Below, one piece after another: positions 7,550 through 19,305 of a DNA stretch of 52,312 nucleotides. This DNA is from an uncultured Albidovulum sp. (GTDB lineage: Bacteria > Pseudomonadota > Alphaproteobacteria > Rhodobacterales > Rhodobacteraceae): the NCBI GenBank assembly GCA_913064775.1, contig CAJYAD010000026.1, positions 1-52,312 on the forward strand. The letters are read 5' to 3'. Each line of letters starts with the position of its first letter. Within the stretch, counting starts at the first letter, position 1. The notes below the pieces were generated by a model. It had not been told where the DNA came from. It made no database searches and worked only from the letters and a program-made list of their open reading frames with translations. The position numbers and the translations under genes were made by a program.

Positions 7550-8854
7550 ATGCCCGTGTTTCTCAATACTCTCGACGCCGGTTTCGAGGCCGCCTTCCGT
7601 GACCTTCTGGCCGCGAAGCGCGAGGATGCGCCCGATGTCGACGACATCGTCGCCGGGATCATCGCCGATGTGCGGGCGCGGGGCGACCGGGCGGTGATCG
7701 AACTGACGGCAAAGTTCGACCGGTTGGAGCTGACCCCCGAGACCCTGGCCTTCATCCCTGCGGAAATCGACGCCGAATGCGCCAAGGTCCCCGAGGTCGA
7801 GCGCCGCGCGCTGGAACGTGCGGCCGAACGCATCCGCGCCTACCATGTGCGTCAGATGCCCGAAGATCAGCGCTGGACCGACCCCGAGGGCGCAAGCCTG
7901 GGCTGGCGCTGGACGCCGGTCTCGGCGGCTGGGCTTTACGTCCCGGGCGGGCTGGCAAGCTATCCTTCCTCGGTGCTGATGAACGCGATCCCGGCGCAGG
8001 TGGCGGGGGTCGAGCGGCTGGTGATCTGCGCGCCCACGCCGGACGGGCGGGCCAATCCGCTGGTGCTGCTGGCGGCGCGGCTGGCGGGGGTGGAAACCGT
8101 CTACCGCATCGGCGGCGCGCAGGCGATCGCGGCGATGGCCTACGGCACCGACACGATCGCCCCGGTCGACAAGATCACCGGCCCCGGCAATGCTTTCGTC
8201 GCCGCCGCCAAGCGCCGGGTCTTCGGGCGCGTCGGCATCGACATGATCGCCGGGCCGTCCGAGATCCTGGTGATCGCCGATGGCGACAACGATCCCGACT
8301 GGATCGCGCTCGACCTGCTCAGCCAGGCCGAGCATGACGAAAGCGCCCAGTCGATCCTGATCACCGACGACGCGGGTTTTGGCCAGCGCGTCACCGCGGC
8401 GGTCGAGGCGCGGCTGCAGACGCTGGAACGCCGCAAGATCGCCGGGGCCAGCTGGCGCGATTTCGGCGCGGTGATCGTGGTGCGCGATCTGGACGAGGCG
8501 GCGGCGCTGTCGAACCGGGTGGCGCCCGAGCATCTGGAGCTGTGCGTCGCCGACCCCGAGGCGCTGTCCGCCAAGATCACCCATGCCGGTGCGATCTTCT
8601 TGGGCCAATGGACCCCCGAGGCGATCGGCGATTACGTCGGCGGGCCGAACCATGTGCTGCCCACGGCGCGTTCGGCCCGGTTCTCATCGGGCCTCAGCGT
8701 GATGGATTTCCTCAAGCGCACGACGCTGGCGAAGATGACGCCCGAAGCCCTGCGCGCCATTGGCCCCGCGGCTGAGACCCTGGCGCGGTCCGAAAGCCTT
8801 GAGGCACATGGGCTGAGCGTGCGCGCCCGGCTCGACCGGTTGAACGAGAGGTGA
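7550..8854 (+). CDS. hisD: Histidinol dehydrogenase
   Basis: Catalyses the last two steps of histidine synthesis, oxidising L-histidinol to L-histidine with two NAD. The 434-residue sequence has the hallmark segments: AAGLYVPGGLASYPSSVLMN (about 124-143), IGGAQAIAAMAYGT, DKITGPGNAFVAAAKR, DMIAGPSEILVIAD, LLSQAEHDESAQS (zinc and catalytic Gln/His), NRVAPEHLEL, AGAIFLGQWTPEAIGDY and GPNHVLPTARSARFSSGL. AGGAGG precedes the ATG. It leads the plus-strand block followed by UPF0262 and a phosphatase gene, an order familiar from Rhodobacterales where histidine genes are scattered rather than in one operon. Confidence 0.97.
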   Translation: MPVFLNTLDAGFEAAFRDLLAAKREDAPDVDDIVAGIIADVRARGDRAVIELTAKFDRLELTPETLAFIPAEIDAECAKVPEVERRALERAAERIRAYHVRQMPEDQRWTDPEGASLGWRWTPVSAAGLYVPGGLASYPSSVLMNAIPAQVAGVERLVICAPTPDGRANPLVLLAARLAGVETVYRIGGAQAIAAMAYGTDTIAPVDKITGPGNAFVAAAKRRVFGRVGIDMIAGPSEILVIADGDNDPDWIALDLLSQAEHDESAQSILITDDAGFGQRVTAAVEARLQTLERRKIAGASWRDFGAVIVVRDLDEAAALSNRVAPEHLELCVADPEALSAKITHAGAIFLGQWTPEAIGDYVGGPNHVLPTARSARFSSGLSVMDFLKRTTLAKMTPEALRAIGPAAETLARSESLEAHGLSVRARLDRLNER

Positions 8855-8858
8855 GGTG

Positions 8859-9338
8859 ATGACCAGCCGCATCAGCCAGATCGACATCGACGAAACCGGC
8901 CTGACCGCCCCCACGCCGGAAATCGAGCAAGAGCGCCGCATCGCGATCTTCGACCTGCTCGAGGACAACTCCTTCGCCCTGCCGCCGCGCGACGGCAAGC
9001 CGGTCCCCGCGGGGCCCTATCACCTGACGCTGGCGATCCGCGACCGGCGGCTGGTGCTGGACGTGGCGACCGAGGCCGACGAGAAGGTGGGCGAGGTGCA
9101 TCTGTCGATGGGCCCGTTTCGGCAGGTGGTGAAGGATTACTTCCAGATCTGCGAAAGCTATTTCGAGGCGGTCAAGCGCCTGCCGCCCAGCCAGATCGAA
9201 GCGATCGACATGGCCCGGCGCGGCATCCACAACGAGGGTGCGCGCGTCCTGCAGGAGCGCCTGGAAGGCAAGGCCGAGGTCGACATCGACACCGCCCGGC
9301 GCCTGTTCACCCTGATCTGCGTGCTGCACTGGGGGTAA
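8859..9338 (+). CDS. UPF0262 family protein
   Basis: 159-residue cytoplasmic protein of unknown function that matches what I recall of the alphaproteobacterial UPF0262 family: IEQERRIAIFDLLEDNSF, GPYHLTLAIRDRRLVLDV, LSMGPFRQVVKDYFQICESY and the C-terminal HNEGARVLQERL and TARRLFTLICVLHWG. The ATG at 8859 follows the hisD stop by four bases, with GAGAGG upstream; a GTG at 8856 is one codon earlier. It is tightly linked to hisD and the phosphatase gene, so the three are probably cotranscribed. No catalytic motif is evident. Confidence 0.85.
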   Translation: MTSRISQIDIDETGLTAPTPEIEQERRIAIFDLLEDNSFALPPRDGKPVPAGPYHLTLAIRDRRLVLDVATEADEKVGEVHLSMGPFRQVVKDYFQICESYFEAVKRLPPSQIEAIDMARRGIHNEGARVLQERLEGKAEVDIDTARRLFTLICVLHWG

Positions 9339-9340
9339 GG

Positions 9341-9823
9341 GTGGGCGACGATTTCCCCTCGTCGGTGTTGTTTTGCTGCGACCACAACGCGGTGCGCTCG
9401 CCGATGGCCGAGGGGCTGATGAAGAAATACTACGGCCAGCGCGCTTATGTGCAGTCGGCGGGCGTGCGCAACGACATGGAGATCGACGGCTTCTCGATCG
9501 CGGTCTGCAAGGAGATCGGGGTGGAGCTGTCGCGCCACCGCGCCCGCAGCTTCGAGGAGATGAAGCAATGGGGCGACGATCTGTCGGGCTTCGATCTGGT
9601 CGTGGCGCTGTCGCCTGCCAGCCAGCGCATGGCGCTGGAACTGACGCGCTATTACCACCTCGACGTGGAATACTGGCCGATCCTCGACCCGACCGGTCTG
9701 GGCGAAAGCCGCGAGGCCAAGCTGGCCGCCTATCGCCAGTCGCGCGACCAGATCCGGGCACGGATCATCGCGCGTTTCGGCCCGCCGACCGAGCCGAAGG
9801 TAAAGGCCCCGTCCGGCGCATAG
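9341..9823 (+). CDS. Low-molecular-weight protein-tyrosine-phosphatase family protein
   Basis: 160-residue protein of the LMW-PTP / arsenate-reductase-like fold. The phosphate loop C13-D-H-N-A-V-R19-S is an intact CX5R(S/T), and the general acid D116 lies in PILDPTG. The N-terminus SVLFCCDHNAVRSPMAEGLM is typical. GTG at 9341 is used as the start, directly after the UPF0262 stop. The true substrate may be a phosphotyrosine protein or another phosphoester. In related genomes infA usually follows; here two accessory genes intervene. Confidence 0.85.
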   Translation: MGDDFPSSVLFCCDHNAVRSPMAEGLMKKYYGQRAYVQSAGVRNDMEIDGFSIAVCKEIGVELSRHRARSFEEMKQWGDDLSGFDLVVALSPASQRMALELTRYYHLDVEYWPILDPTGLGESREAKLAAYRQSRDQIRARIIARFGPPTEPKVKAPSGA

Positions 9824-10027
9824 ATCAAGAAGCGCACCCCTTCGCCATCGCCGCCCGGACTTGCCACAGACCCGCGCGCCATCTGCGACAACGCTCAAAT
9901 GGCAGCGCCCCCGCCGCAGAGCCGGCATCACGCACCGCCCGTCGAACCATTGCGCTTCGTCACGTTTCACGCTTGAGTTCGGCCTCGGGCGGACGGCCCG
10001 TTGGGGGGGCAGAGCGATGGAGAGACC

Positions 10028-10081
10028 ATGAGCCGCGAACTGACCCGGCGCTGTTTCAACACCTTCAACGCGGGTGGCTGA
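10028..10081 (+). pseudogene. 17-codon ORF, possible remnant of a SnoaL/ketosteroid-isomerase-like gene
   Basis: An ATG with GGAGAG seven bases upstream opens a frame MSRELTRRCFNTFNAGG that stops at TGA 10079-10081, eight bases into the next gene. The wording (short amphipathic helix ending in FNAG) resembles the first residues of SnoaL-like proteins, which typically run YxxAFNAGD. I read it as the surviving start of such a gene after an internal deletion, now acting at most as a leader for the GNAT gene. With only 17 residues the identification is weak. Confidence 0.35.
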
Positions 10082-10658
10082 GGTCCGGACCCTGACCGGC
10101 GCCGCGCTGGGCGCCGTGCTTGACGATGTCGCGCGGTTGCGGATCGCGGTGTTTCGCGACTGGCCCTACCTCTACGACGGCTCGCTCGACCATGAGCGCG
10201 GCTATATCGCCACCTATCGCGACAGCCCCCGGGTGATCGTCGTCGGCGCCTTCGACGGCGCGCGGGTGGTCGGCGTGGCCACCGGCACCCCGATGGAAGA
10301 CCACGCCGACGATTTCGCCGCCGCTTTCGCCGGCACCGGGCTGGCGCTGAACGAAATCTTCTATTGCGCCGAATCGGTGCTGATGACGGAATGTCGCGGC
10401 CAGGGGCTGGGCCACCGCTTCTTTGATCTGCGCGAGGATCACGCCCGGGCGCTGGGGCGGCGGCATGTGGCCTTCTGCTCGGTGCTGCGGCCCGCGGATC
10501 ATCCGCAGCGGCCCGAAGGTGCGCGCAGCAACGATGCCTTCTGGCGCGGGCGGGGTTACGCGCCGCTGGACGGTGTGCTGGCGCGGTTCAAGTGGAAGGA
10601 CATCGGCCAGCAGGCGCAGACCGAAAAGTCGCTGCAATTCTGGCACCGGGCGCTTTGA
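10074..10658 (+). CDS. GNAT family N-acetyltransferase
   Basis: 194-residue acetyltransferase-like protein. After VRTLTGAALGAVLDDVARLR and VFRDWPYLYDGSLDHERGY come the acetyl-CoA region LNEIFYCAESVLMTECRGQGLGHRFFDLRE (quoted in part: ESVLMTECRGQGLGHRFFD), in which CRGQGLG is the Q/RxxGxG-type loop. Substrate unknown. GTG at 10074 is the likely start and overlaps the end of a 17-codon ORF, so translation may be coupled. The next gene is a carbon-nitrogen hydrolase; pairing of a GNAT with a nitrilase-like enzyme is common in several proteobacteria and suggests a joint role in amide or amine metabolism, which is inference. Confidence 0.82.
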   Translation: MAEVRTLTGAALGAVLDDVARLRIAVFRDWPYLYDGSLDHERGYIATYRDSPRVIVVGAFDGARVVGVATGTPMEDHADDFAAAFAGTGLALNEIFYCAESVLMTECRGQGLGHRFFDLREDHARALGRRHVAFCSVLRPADHPQRPEGARSNDAFWRGRGYAPLDGVLARFKWKDIGQQAQTEKSLQFWHRAL

Positions 10659-10690
10659 CCGCCCCCCCTGCCAAGAAAAGGAAGACCGAG

Positions 10691-11587
10691 ATGAAGATCG
10701 CCGCCGCCGCCTATCCGCTCCACTGGTTCGAGAATGAGGCCGCCTATGCGGCCAAGATCACCCGCTGGGTCGAGGAAGCGGTGGGGCAGGGCGCCGATCT
10801 GCTGGTCTTTCCCGAATATGGCGCGATGGAACTGGCCAGCCTTGCCGGGCCCTCCGTTTGCCACGACGAAGAGGCCTGCCTGCGCGCCGCCGATGCGGCC
10901 CGGGGGCTGGCCGACCAGGTGCTGGGCGGGCTGGCGGCCAAGCACGGCGTTCATATCCTTGGCGCCTCCGGCCCGACCTATGAGGGCGCGCGGCCGGTCA
11001 ACCGCGCGGTGTTCTACGGCCCGGACGGCATCCTCGGGCATCAGGACAAGCAGATCATGACCCGCTACGAGGCCGAGGTGATCGACGTTGTGCCCGGCGG
11101 GCCGCTGCGCCTGTTCGACACGACGCTGGGCCGGATCGGCATTGTCATCTGCTATGACATCGAATTTCCGCTGCTGGGCCGCGCCTTGGCCGAGGCCGGG
11201 GCGGAAATCCTGCTCGCGCCTTCCTGCACGGAGTTGCTGGCGGGCTTTACCCGGGTCCGTGTCGGCGCCATGGCGCGGGCGCTGGAAAATCAGTGCGTTT
11301 CGGTGCAGGCGCCGCTGGTGGGGCGCTGCGACTGGTGCGATCTGGTCGATGTCACCACCGGCCGCGCCGCGATCTATGGCCCGCCCGATCATGGCTGGCC
11401 CGCCACTGGAATTCTGGCGGAAACCGGCCTTAATCAGCCCGGCTGGGCGATCGCCGAAGTCGATCTGGAACAGGTCCGGCGCAGCCGGGAAAACGGCGGC
11501 GTTCTGAACTTTCGCGACTGGAAAACGCAGCCCGATCGGCTGCGCGAAGGGGTCCGTCACGTCACACTTGTGCGCAACCCCGCATAA
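10691..11587 (+). CDS. Carbon-nitrogen hydrolase (nitrilase superfamily)
   Basis: 298-residue hydrolase with the complete nitrilase-superfamily triad: E42 in LLVFPEYGAME, K120 in GHQDKQIMTRYE, and C154 in GIVICYDIEFP. The superfamily cleaves amides, carbamoyl compounds or nitriles; no feature here fixes the substrate. The ATG at 10691 follows AAGGAAGACC; an upstream extension in frame has no family similarity. It lies 32 bases after the GNAT gene and before infA, in a spot where infA normally follows the phosphatase gene. Confidence 0.88.
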   Translation: MKIAAAAYPLHWFENEAAYAAKITRWVEEAVGQGADLLVFPEYGAMELASLAGPSVCHDEEACLRAADAARGLADQVLGGLAAKHGVHILGASGPTYEGARPVNRAVFYGPDGILGHQDKQIMTRYEAEVIDVVPGGPLRLFDTTLGRIGIVICYDIEFPLLGRALAEAGAEILLAPSCTELLAGFTRVRVGAMARALENQCVSVQAPLVGRCDWCDLVDVTTGRAAIYGPPDHGWPATGILAETGLNQPGWAIAEVDLEQVRRSRENGGVLNFRDWKTQPDRLREGVRHVTLVRNPA

Positions 11588-11592
11588 AGACC

Positions 11593-11623
11593 TTGAATTA
11601 TTGGTGATGTGGGCGCATTTAAT
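11593..11623 (+). promoter_or_regulatory. Candidate infA promoter
   Basis: TTGAAT (11593-11598) and TTTAAT (11618-11623) are 19 bases apart in an AT-richer stretch between the hydrolase gene and infA. The -10 match is good, the spacing is long. It would give infA its own promoter despite the upstream insertion. Confidence 0.35.
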
Positions 11624-11666
11624 GCCGCGCCCGCAAATCGGCGGGATTCCCTAGGACGGAGTGACC

Positions 11667-11885
11667 ATGGCCAAGGAAGAAATGCTCGAATTCCCCGGTG
11701 TCGTGAAGGAACTCCTGCCCAATGCGACATTTCGGGTCGAGCTTGAGAACGGCCATGAGATTATCGCCCATACGGCAGGAAAGATGCGCAAGAACCGGAT
11801 CCGGGTGCTTGCCGGCGATCGCGTGCAGGTCGAGATGACCCCCTATGACCTGAGCAAGGGCCGCATCAATTACCGCTTCAGATAA
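11667..11885 (+). CDS. infA: Translation initiation factor IF-1
   Basis: 72-residue S1/OB-fold protein that occupies the ribosomal A site during initiation. The sequence is diagnostic: [57 protein letters not shown] and the end NYRFR. ATG at 11667 is preceded by ACGGAG; a GTG two codons earlier is less likely. It is followed four bases later by maf. Confidence 0.98.
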   Translation: MAKEEMLEFPGVVKELLPNATFRVELENGHEIIAHTAGKMRKNRIRVLAGDRVQVEMTPYDLSKGRINYRFR

Positions 11886-11889
11886 GCCG

Positions 11890-12468
11890 ATGCGGCTGAT
11901 CCTCGGTTCGGGCAGCCCGCGCCGGCTGGAGCTTCTGGCGCAGCTTGGGCTGGTGCCCGATGCTGTCTTGCCACCCGATATCGATGAAGACCCCGCCAAG
12001 GGTGAATTGCCGCGCCCCTATTGCGCGCGTATCGCCCGCGAGAAGACCCTGGCCGTGCCCGCCGCACCCGGCGATCTGGTGCTATGCGCCGATACGACCG
12101 TGGCGCTGGGCCGTCGCATCCTGGGCAAGCCCGCCGACGCGGGGGAGGCGGCGGAATTTCTGCTGGCGCTGGGCGGGCGGCGGCATCAGGTCATCACCGC
12201 CGTCGCGGTGCGCCGGGGCGATCGGCTCTGGACGCGCGAAGTGGTCAGCGCGGTGAAGATGAAGCGGCTCTCGGATCTTGAACTCAACGCCTATCTCGCC
12301 TCGGACGAATGGCGGGGCAAGGCGGGCGGCTACGCGATCCAGGGGCTGGGCGGCGCCTTCATTCCTTGGATCTCGGGGTCGTTCACCGGGGTGGTCGGCC
12401 TGCCGGTGGCCGAGACCGCAGCCCTTTTGCAAGCCGCCGGCTATCCGGTGTATGGAGACAAGTCATGA
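11890..12468 (+). CDS. maf: Maf-like nucleoside triphosphate pyrophosphatase
   Basis: 192-residue house-cleaning NTP pyrophosphatase that hydrolyses dTTP/UTP or modified nucleotides. It starts with the conserved [19 protein letters not shown], has [21 protein letters not shown] (in part) with the catalytic Asp, [14 protein letters not shown] and [29 protein letters not shown]. All hallmark segments are present and length is normal. Its stop overlaps the ATG of the RNase gene (ATGA), so they are coupled. Confidence 0.94.
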   Translation: MRLILGSGSPRRLELLAQLGLVPDAVLPPDIDEDPAKGELPRPYCARIAREKTLAVPAAPGDLVLCADTTVALGRRILGKPADAGEAAEFLLALGGRRHQVITAVAVRRGDRLWTREVVSAVKMKRLSDLELNAYLASDEWRGKAGGYAIQGLGGAFIPWISGSFTGVVGLPVAETAALLQAAGYPVYGDKS

Positions 12469-13529
12469 AGGGCCGTGTGATCGCCATCGACAGCTACCGG
12501 GGCCGGACCGTCGCGGCGCTGGTCGAGGACGGGCAGCTTCTGGACCTTGCCATCGACACCGAGGGCGAGGCGCCGCTGCCGGGCGCGATCTTCCGTGCCG
12601 TGGTGAACCGGCCGATGAAGGGGCAGGGCGGCGTCTTCGTGACGCTGCCGGGCGGACAGAACGGCTTTCTGCGTCAGGTGTCGGGTCTTGCGCCGGGCCA
12701 GCGGGTGCTGGTTCAGGTGGCGGGCCATGCCGAACCCGGCAAGGCGGTGCCGGTGACGCTGCGGCTGCTGTTCAAGTCGCGCTATGCGATCGTCTCGCCG
12801 GGCGCGCCGGGGCAGAATATCTCGCGCCGCATCCGCGACGAGGACACCCGCGCGCAGATGGCCGAAGTGGCAAAGGCCGCCATGGCCGGCGCGGATGAGG
12901 GGCTGGGTCTGGTGGTGCGCTCGGCCGCAGAGGCGGTAGAGGCGGCGGATCTGGCCGAGGATATCGCCCAGATGCGCACCCTGGCCGAGGCGGTTCTGGC
13001 CGATCTCGACGGCCCGCCCGAGCTGTTGGTCGAAGGTGCCGGCGCCGAGGAAACCGCCTGGCGCGACTGGGCCGATCCGCCGGTCGACGAATTCCGCGCC
13101 CGTCCCGGCGCGATCGCCGAACTGGGCGTCGACGATCTGATCGACGCGGTGCTGGCACCGCGGGTGGCGCTGCCCGGCGGCGGCCACATGATGATCGAAC
13201 CGACCCGGGCGCTGGTCGCGGTGGATGTGAACACTGGCCCCGATACCTCACCCGCCGCCGGGCTGAAGGCCAATATCGGCGCCGCCCGCGATCTGCCGCG
13301 GCAGCTGCGGCTGCGGGGCCTCGGCGGGCAGGTGGTGGTGGATTTCGCGCCGATGTCGAAGAAGGACCGCGCCACGCTGGATCAGGTGCTGCGCGCCGCC
13401 TTCAAGGCCGCCGGAACCGAGGTCAGCCTGGCCGGCTGGACCCCCTTGGGCAATTTCGAGCTGCAGCGCAAACGCGACCGCATGCCCCTGACAGAGGCGC
13501 TGTCCGGCGCGCCCGGGGGGGCGGCATGA
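12465..13529 (+). CDS. Ribonuclease E/G family protein, short form
   Basis: 354-residue endoribonuclease-like protein. An N-terminal S1-like region ([32 protein letters not shown]) is followed by a catalytic core with [13 protein letters not shown] and [16 protein letters not shown], whose Asp residues correspond to the metal-binding pair of RNase E/G. It is much shorter than RNase E or RNase G and lacks the zinc-link CPxCxG and the scaffold domain, like the short alphaproteobacterial proteins found beside maf and yacG. It overlaps maf by four bases upstream and yacG by four bases downstream. A full RNase E is probably elsewhere in the genome. Confidence 0.87.
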   Translation: MKGRVIAIDSYRGRTVAALVEDGQLLDLAIDTEGEAPLPGAIFRAVVNRPMKGQGGVFVTLPGGQNGFLRQVSGLAPGQRVLVQVAGHAEPGKAVPVTLRLLFKSRYAIVSPGAPGQNISRRIRDEDTRAQMAEVAKAAMAGADEGLGLVVRSAAEAVEAADLAEDIAQMRTLAEAVLADLDGPPELLVEGAGAEETAWRDWADPPVDEFRARPGAIAELGVDDLIDAVLAPRVALPGGGHMMIEPTRALVAVDVNTGPDTSPAAGLKANIGAARDLPRQLRLRGLGGQVVVDFAPMSKKDRATLDQVLRAAFKAAGTEVSLAGWTPLGNFELQRKRDRMPLTEALSGAPGGAA

Positions 13530-13720
13530 GCTGCCCGATCTGCGGCAAGCCGGTGGACCCGGCCTATCGGCCGTTCTGCTCGCGCCGCTGCGCCGATGTC
13601 GATCTGGCGCATTGGCTGCGCGGCAATTACGCCATCCCCGCGACCGAAGAAGAGCCTGACGAATCCCCGGAAGAGGGTGACGGCGAGGGGCCCGACGGCC
13701 CGCCGGGGCTGCCGCATTAG
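13526..13720 (+). CDS. yacG: DNA gyrase inhibitor YacG, zinc-binding
   Basis: 64-residue protein with the four-cysteine zinc motif CPICGK and [19 protein letters not shown], characteristic of YacG, which binds GyrB and lowers gyrase activity in E. coli. The C-terminal half is acidic ([18 protein letters not shown]) as in many homologues. It overlaps the RNase gene by ATGA and ends the infA-maf-RNase-yacG run. Confidence 0.93.
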   Translation: MSCPICGKPVDPAYRPFCSRRCADVDLAHWLRGNYAIPATEEEPDESPEEGDGEGPDGPPGLPH

Positions 13721-13805
13721 TCCGGGGCAGTCCCCTAACTCACATCTGCGCGCCTGCCCCCGAATCGCGATTGACGCGCGTGTCCGGATGCGCGACTTTC
13801 ACCCC

Positions 13806-16754
<2,949 letters not shown>

Positions 16755-16765
<11 letters not shown>

Positions 16766-16952
16766 CCTGAACGGAGAAGCCCGGGTGACCGGGGCCCGCA
16801 CCCTCGCCCAGCTGATCGAGGAGCAGGGCTTTGACGCTGCCAGCGTCGCCACCGCCGTGAACGGCGCCTTCGTGTCGCGCAGCGCCCGCGACGAGACGCC
16901 GCTTAGCCCCGGCGCCCGGGTCGAGGTGCTCTCGCCCATGCAGGGGGGGTAG
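16755..16952 (+). CDS. thiS: Sulfur carrier protein ThiS
   Basis: 65-residue ubiquitin-like protein that carries thiocarboxylate sulfur to ThiG. The N-terminus MQIDLNGEARV and the C-terminal SPMQGG with the essential diglycine are diagnostic. It is adenylated by the ThiF-like protein encoded downstream. It starts inside the end of thiO and is followed by thiG after three bases. Confidence 0.96.
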
Positions 16953-16955
16953 GCG

Positions 16956-17714
16956 ATGTTCTATGGCACCGACCTGACAAGCCGCCTGCTGCTTGGTACG
17001 GCTCAATATCCTTCGCCCATCGTCCTGCGCGCGGCAATCGCCGCCTCGGGCGCCGAGGTGATCACCGTCAGCCTGCGCCGCGAAGGGGCCGAGGGCGGCG
17101 CCTTTCGCGAGATCCTGACCGAGAGCGGCTGCCGCATCCTGCCCAACACCGCCGGCTGCCACACGGTGCGCGAAGCGGTGACAACGGCGCAGATGGCGCG
17201 GGAACTCTTCGGCACCAACTGGATCAAGCTGGAGGTGATCGGCCATGCCGACACGCTGCAGCCCGACCCTTTCGCGCTGGTCGAGGCCGCCCGCATCCTT
17301 TCCGCCGAGGGCTTCGATGTGTTCCCCTATACGACCGAGGATCTGATCGTCGGCGAGAAGCTGATCGAGGCCGGCTGCCGGGTGCTGATGCCCTGGGGCG
17401 CGCCGATCGGATCTGGTCAGGGGCTGCGCAACGAAGGCGGGCTGCGCGCGATGCGGGCGCATTTCCCGGGCGTGCCGCTGGTTATCGACGCGGGGCTGGG
17501 CGCGCCCAGCCAGGCGGCGCGGGCGATGGAGATGGGCTTTGACGCGGTGCTTCTGAACACCGCCGTGGCCAAGGCGACCGATCCGGTGGCGATGGCTTCC
17601 GCGTTCGGTCAGGCGGTCGCGGCGGGGCGCGCGGCGCATGCGGCCGGGTTGATGCCCAGCCGCGACATGGCCAAGGCCTCGACCCCGATCTTCGGCATGG
17701 CGGAACTGGCATGA
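16956..17714 (+). CDS. thiG: Thiazole synthase ThiG
   Basis: 252-residue TIM-barrel enzyme that assembles the thiazole phosphate from deoxyxylulose phosphate, dehydroglycine and ThiS thiocarboxylate. Motifs: [70 protein letters not shown] and [20 protein letters not shown]. The Schiff-base lysine lies in WIKLEVI. Its stop overlaps the thiE ATG (ATGA). Confidence 0.97.
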   Translation: MFYGTDLTSRLLLGTAQYPSPIVLRAAIAASGAEVITVSLRREGAEGGAFREILTESGCRILPNTAGCHTVREAVTTAQMARELFGTNWIKLEVIGHADTLQPDPFALVEAARILSAEGFDVFPYTTEDLIVGEKLIEAGCRVLMPWGAPIGSGQGLRNEGGLRAMRAHFPGVPLVIDAGLGAPSQAARAMEMGFDAVLLNTAVAKATDPVAMASAFGQAVAAGRAAHAAGLMPSRDMAKASTPIFGMAELA

Positions 17715-18322
17715 CGATCCGGCTCGATCCGTTCTACCTGATCGTGGGCGATGTCGCGCGGATGGCGCCCCTGCTGCCGCTTGGGGTGAAATTGGTTCAA
17801 CTGCGCCTGAAGGATCTGCCCGAGGCCGCGCTGCGCGACCAGATCGCCCGCGCGCGCGACCTTGCCGCCCACCACGGCGCGCAGCTTGTGGTGAACGACC
17901 ATTGGCGGATCGCGCTCGATCTGGGCTGCGATTTCGTCCACCTGGGGCAAGAGGACATGGACAGCGCCGATTTCGCGGCTCTTGGCCGCCACGGCATCCG
18001 CTATGGCCTGTCCACCCATGACGAGGCAGAGCTGGAGCGGGCGCTGTCGCATAGCCCCGCCTATGTGGCGCTGGGGCCGGTCTATCCGACGCTGCTGAAG
18101 AAGATGAAATGGGGCCCGCAGGGGCTGGACCGCGTGCGGGCGTGGAAGGCGCGCGCTGGGCATACACCGCTGGTCGGCATCGGTGGGCTGACGCCGGAAC
18201 GCCTGCCTGCGCTTTTTGCGGCCGGGGCCGACAGCGCGGCGGTGGTCACCGACATCCAGCAGGCCGCCGACCCGGCCGCGCGCTGCCGCGACTGGATCGC
18301 CGCCACGCGGGAGCACGCCTGA
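17711..18322 (+). CDS. thiE: Thiamine phosphate synthase ThiE
   Basis: 203-residue TIM-barrel enzyme coupling hydroxymethylpyrimidine diphosphate with thiazole phosphate. It has [69 protein letters not shown] and [21 protein letters not shown] (each quoted in part), corresponding to pyrophosphate and pyrimidine binding loops. Note KKMKWGPQG in place of the usual TKxKxxPxG. The stop overlaps the next gene by TGATG. Confidence 0.93.
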   Translation: MTIRLDPFYLIVGDVARMAPLLPLGVKLVQLRLKDLPEAALRDQIARARDLAAHHGAQLVVNDHWRIALDLGCDFVHLGQEDMDSADFAALGRHGIRYGLSTHDEAELERALSHSPAYVALGPVYPTLLKKMKWGPQGLDRVRAWKARAGHTPLVGIGGLTPERLPALFAAGADSAAVVTDIQQAADPAARCRDWIAATREHA

Positions 18323-19305
18323 TGGACCGCTACGCCCGCCAGATCTGCCTGCGCGAGGTCGGCACCGACGGCCAGGCCCGGCTGGCCGCCGCGCGCGTGC
18401 TGGTGGTCGGCGCCGGGGGGCTGGGTGCTGCGCTTCTGCCGCTGCTGGCCGGGGCCGGGGTGGGGCATTTGCGGATCGTCGATCCGGATGTGGTCGAGCA
18501 AAGCAACCTGCACCGCCAGACGCTTTACCGCATGTCGGATCTCGGCCGCCCGAAGGCTGAGGTGGCGGCCAAGACGCTCGCAGACCTGAACCCCGACTGC
18601 CGCATTGAGGCGCTGATCGCGCGGCTCGATCCTGCCTTGGCGCGGGAGCAGCTGGTCTGGCTGCGCGGCGGCACCGGCTCTGGCGTCGTGGTCGATGCGG
18701 CGGATGTTTTCGCGGTGACCTATGCGCTGTCGGATCTGTGCGAGGCGGTGAAGGTGCCGCTGATCTCTTCCTCGGTGCTGGGGTTTGCGGGCTATGTCGG
18801 CGGCTTTTGCGGCGGCGCGCCGGGCTATCGCGCGCTGTTTCCCGATCTGCCGGCGGTCGCGCAAAGCTGCGCCTCGGCGGGGGTCATCGGCCCCGCCGTC
18901 GCCACGCTGGGGGCGCTGCAGGCGCAGATGGTGCTGTCGGTGCTCCTAGCCCTCGATCCGTCGCCCTTGGGGCAGTTGTTGCGGCTGGATCTGAAAAGCT
19001 GGCGGATCTCGGGCTTTCGGTTCGATGCGGCAGAGGCGCCGCAGACGCCCGGGCCGCGGATCCTGGCCGCGCAGGAGGTGACAGAGGGTGATCTGGTGAT
19101 CGAGCTGCGCGACGCGGTCGAGGCCCCCGCGCTGCCCTTCCCGCAGGCGCGGCGCCTTGCCCCCGAGGCGGTGGCGCAGTTTGTCCCTGATCCGGGGCGC
19201 CGCACCGTCTTTGTCTGTGCGACCGGCCTGCGTGCCTGGCGCGCTGCCTGCACGGTGATCGCCGCCCATGGCGCCGAGGCCGCCGTCCTGGCGCTGCCGC
19301 AATGA
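18322..19305 (+). CDS. thiF: ThiF/MoeB-type ThiS adenylyltransferase with rhodanese-like C-terminus
   Basis: 327-residue E1-like enzyme that should adenylate the ThiS C-terminus with ATP. The nucleotide motif GAGGLGAALLPLLAGAGVG (from residue 30), DPDVVEQSNLHRQTLY, GRPKAEVAA and the catalytic-Cys region QSC183ASAGVIGP are present. The zinc-binding cysteines usual in ThiF/MoeB are missing: the family CYRC before LFP reads GYRA here and no second CxxC pair exists. Residues about 255-327 look like a reduced rhodanese domain (DLVIELRDAVEAP and VFVC299ATGLRAWRAA), which could donate sulfur. Position between thiE and thiD supports the thiamine role. Confidence 0.88.
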   Translation: MDRYARQICLREVGTDGQARLAAARVLVVGAGGLGAALLPLLAGAGVGHLRIVDPDVVEQSNLHRQTLYRMSDLGRPKAEVAAKTLADLNPDCRIEALIARLDPALAREQLVWLRGGTGSGVVVDAADVFAVTYALSDLCEAVKVPLISSSVLGFAGYVGGFCGGAPGYRALFPDLPAVAQSCASAGVIGPAVATLGALQAQMVLSVLLALDPSPLGQLLRLDLKSWRISGFRFDAAEAPQTPGPRILAAQEVTEGDLVIELRDAVEAPALPFPQARRLAPEAVAQFVPDPGRRTVFVCATGLRAWRAACTVIAAHGAEAAVLALPQ

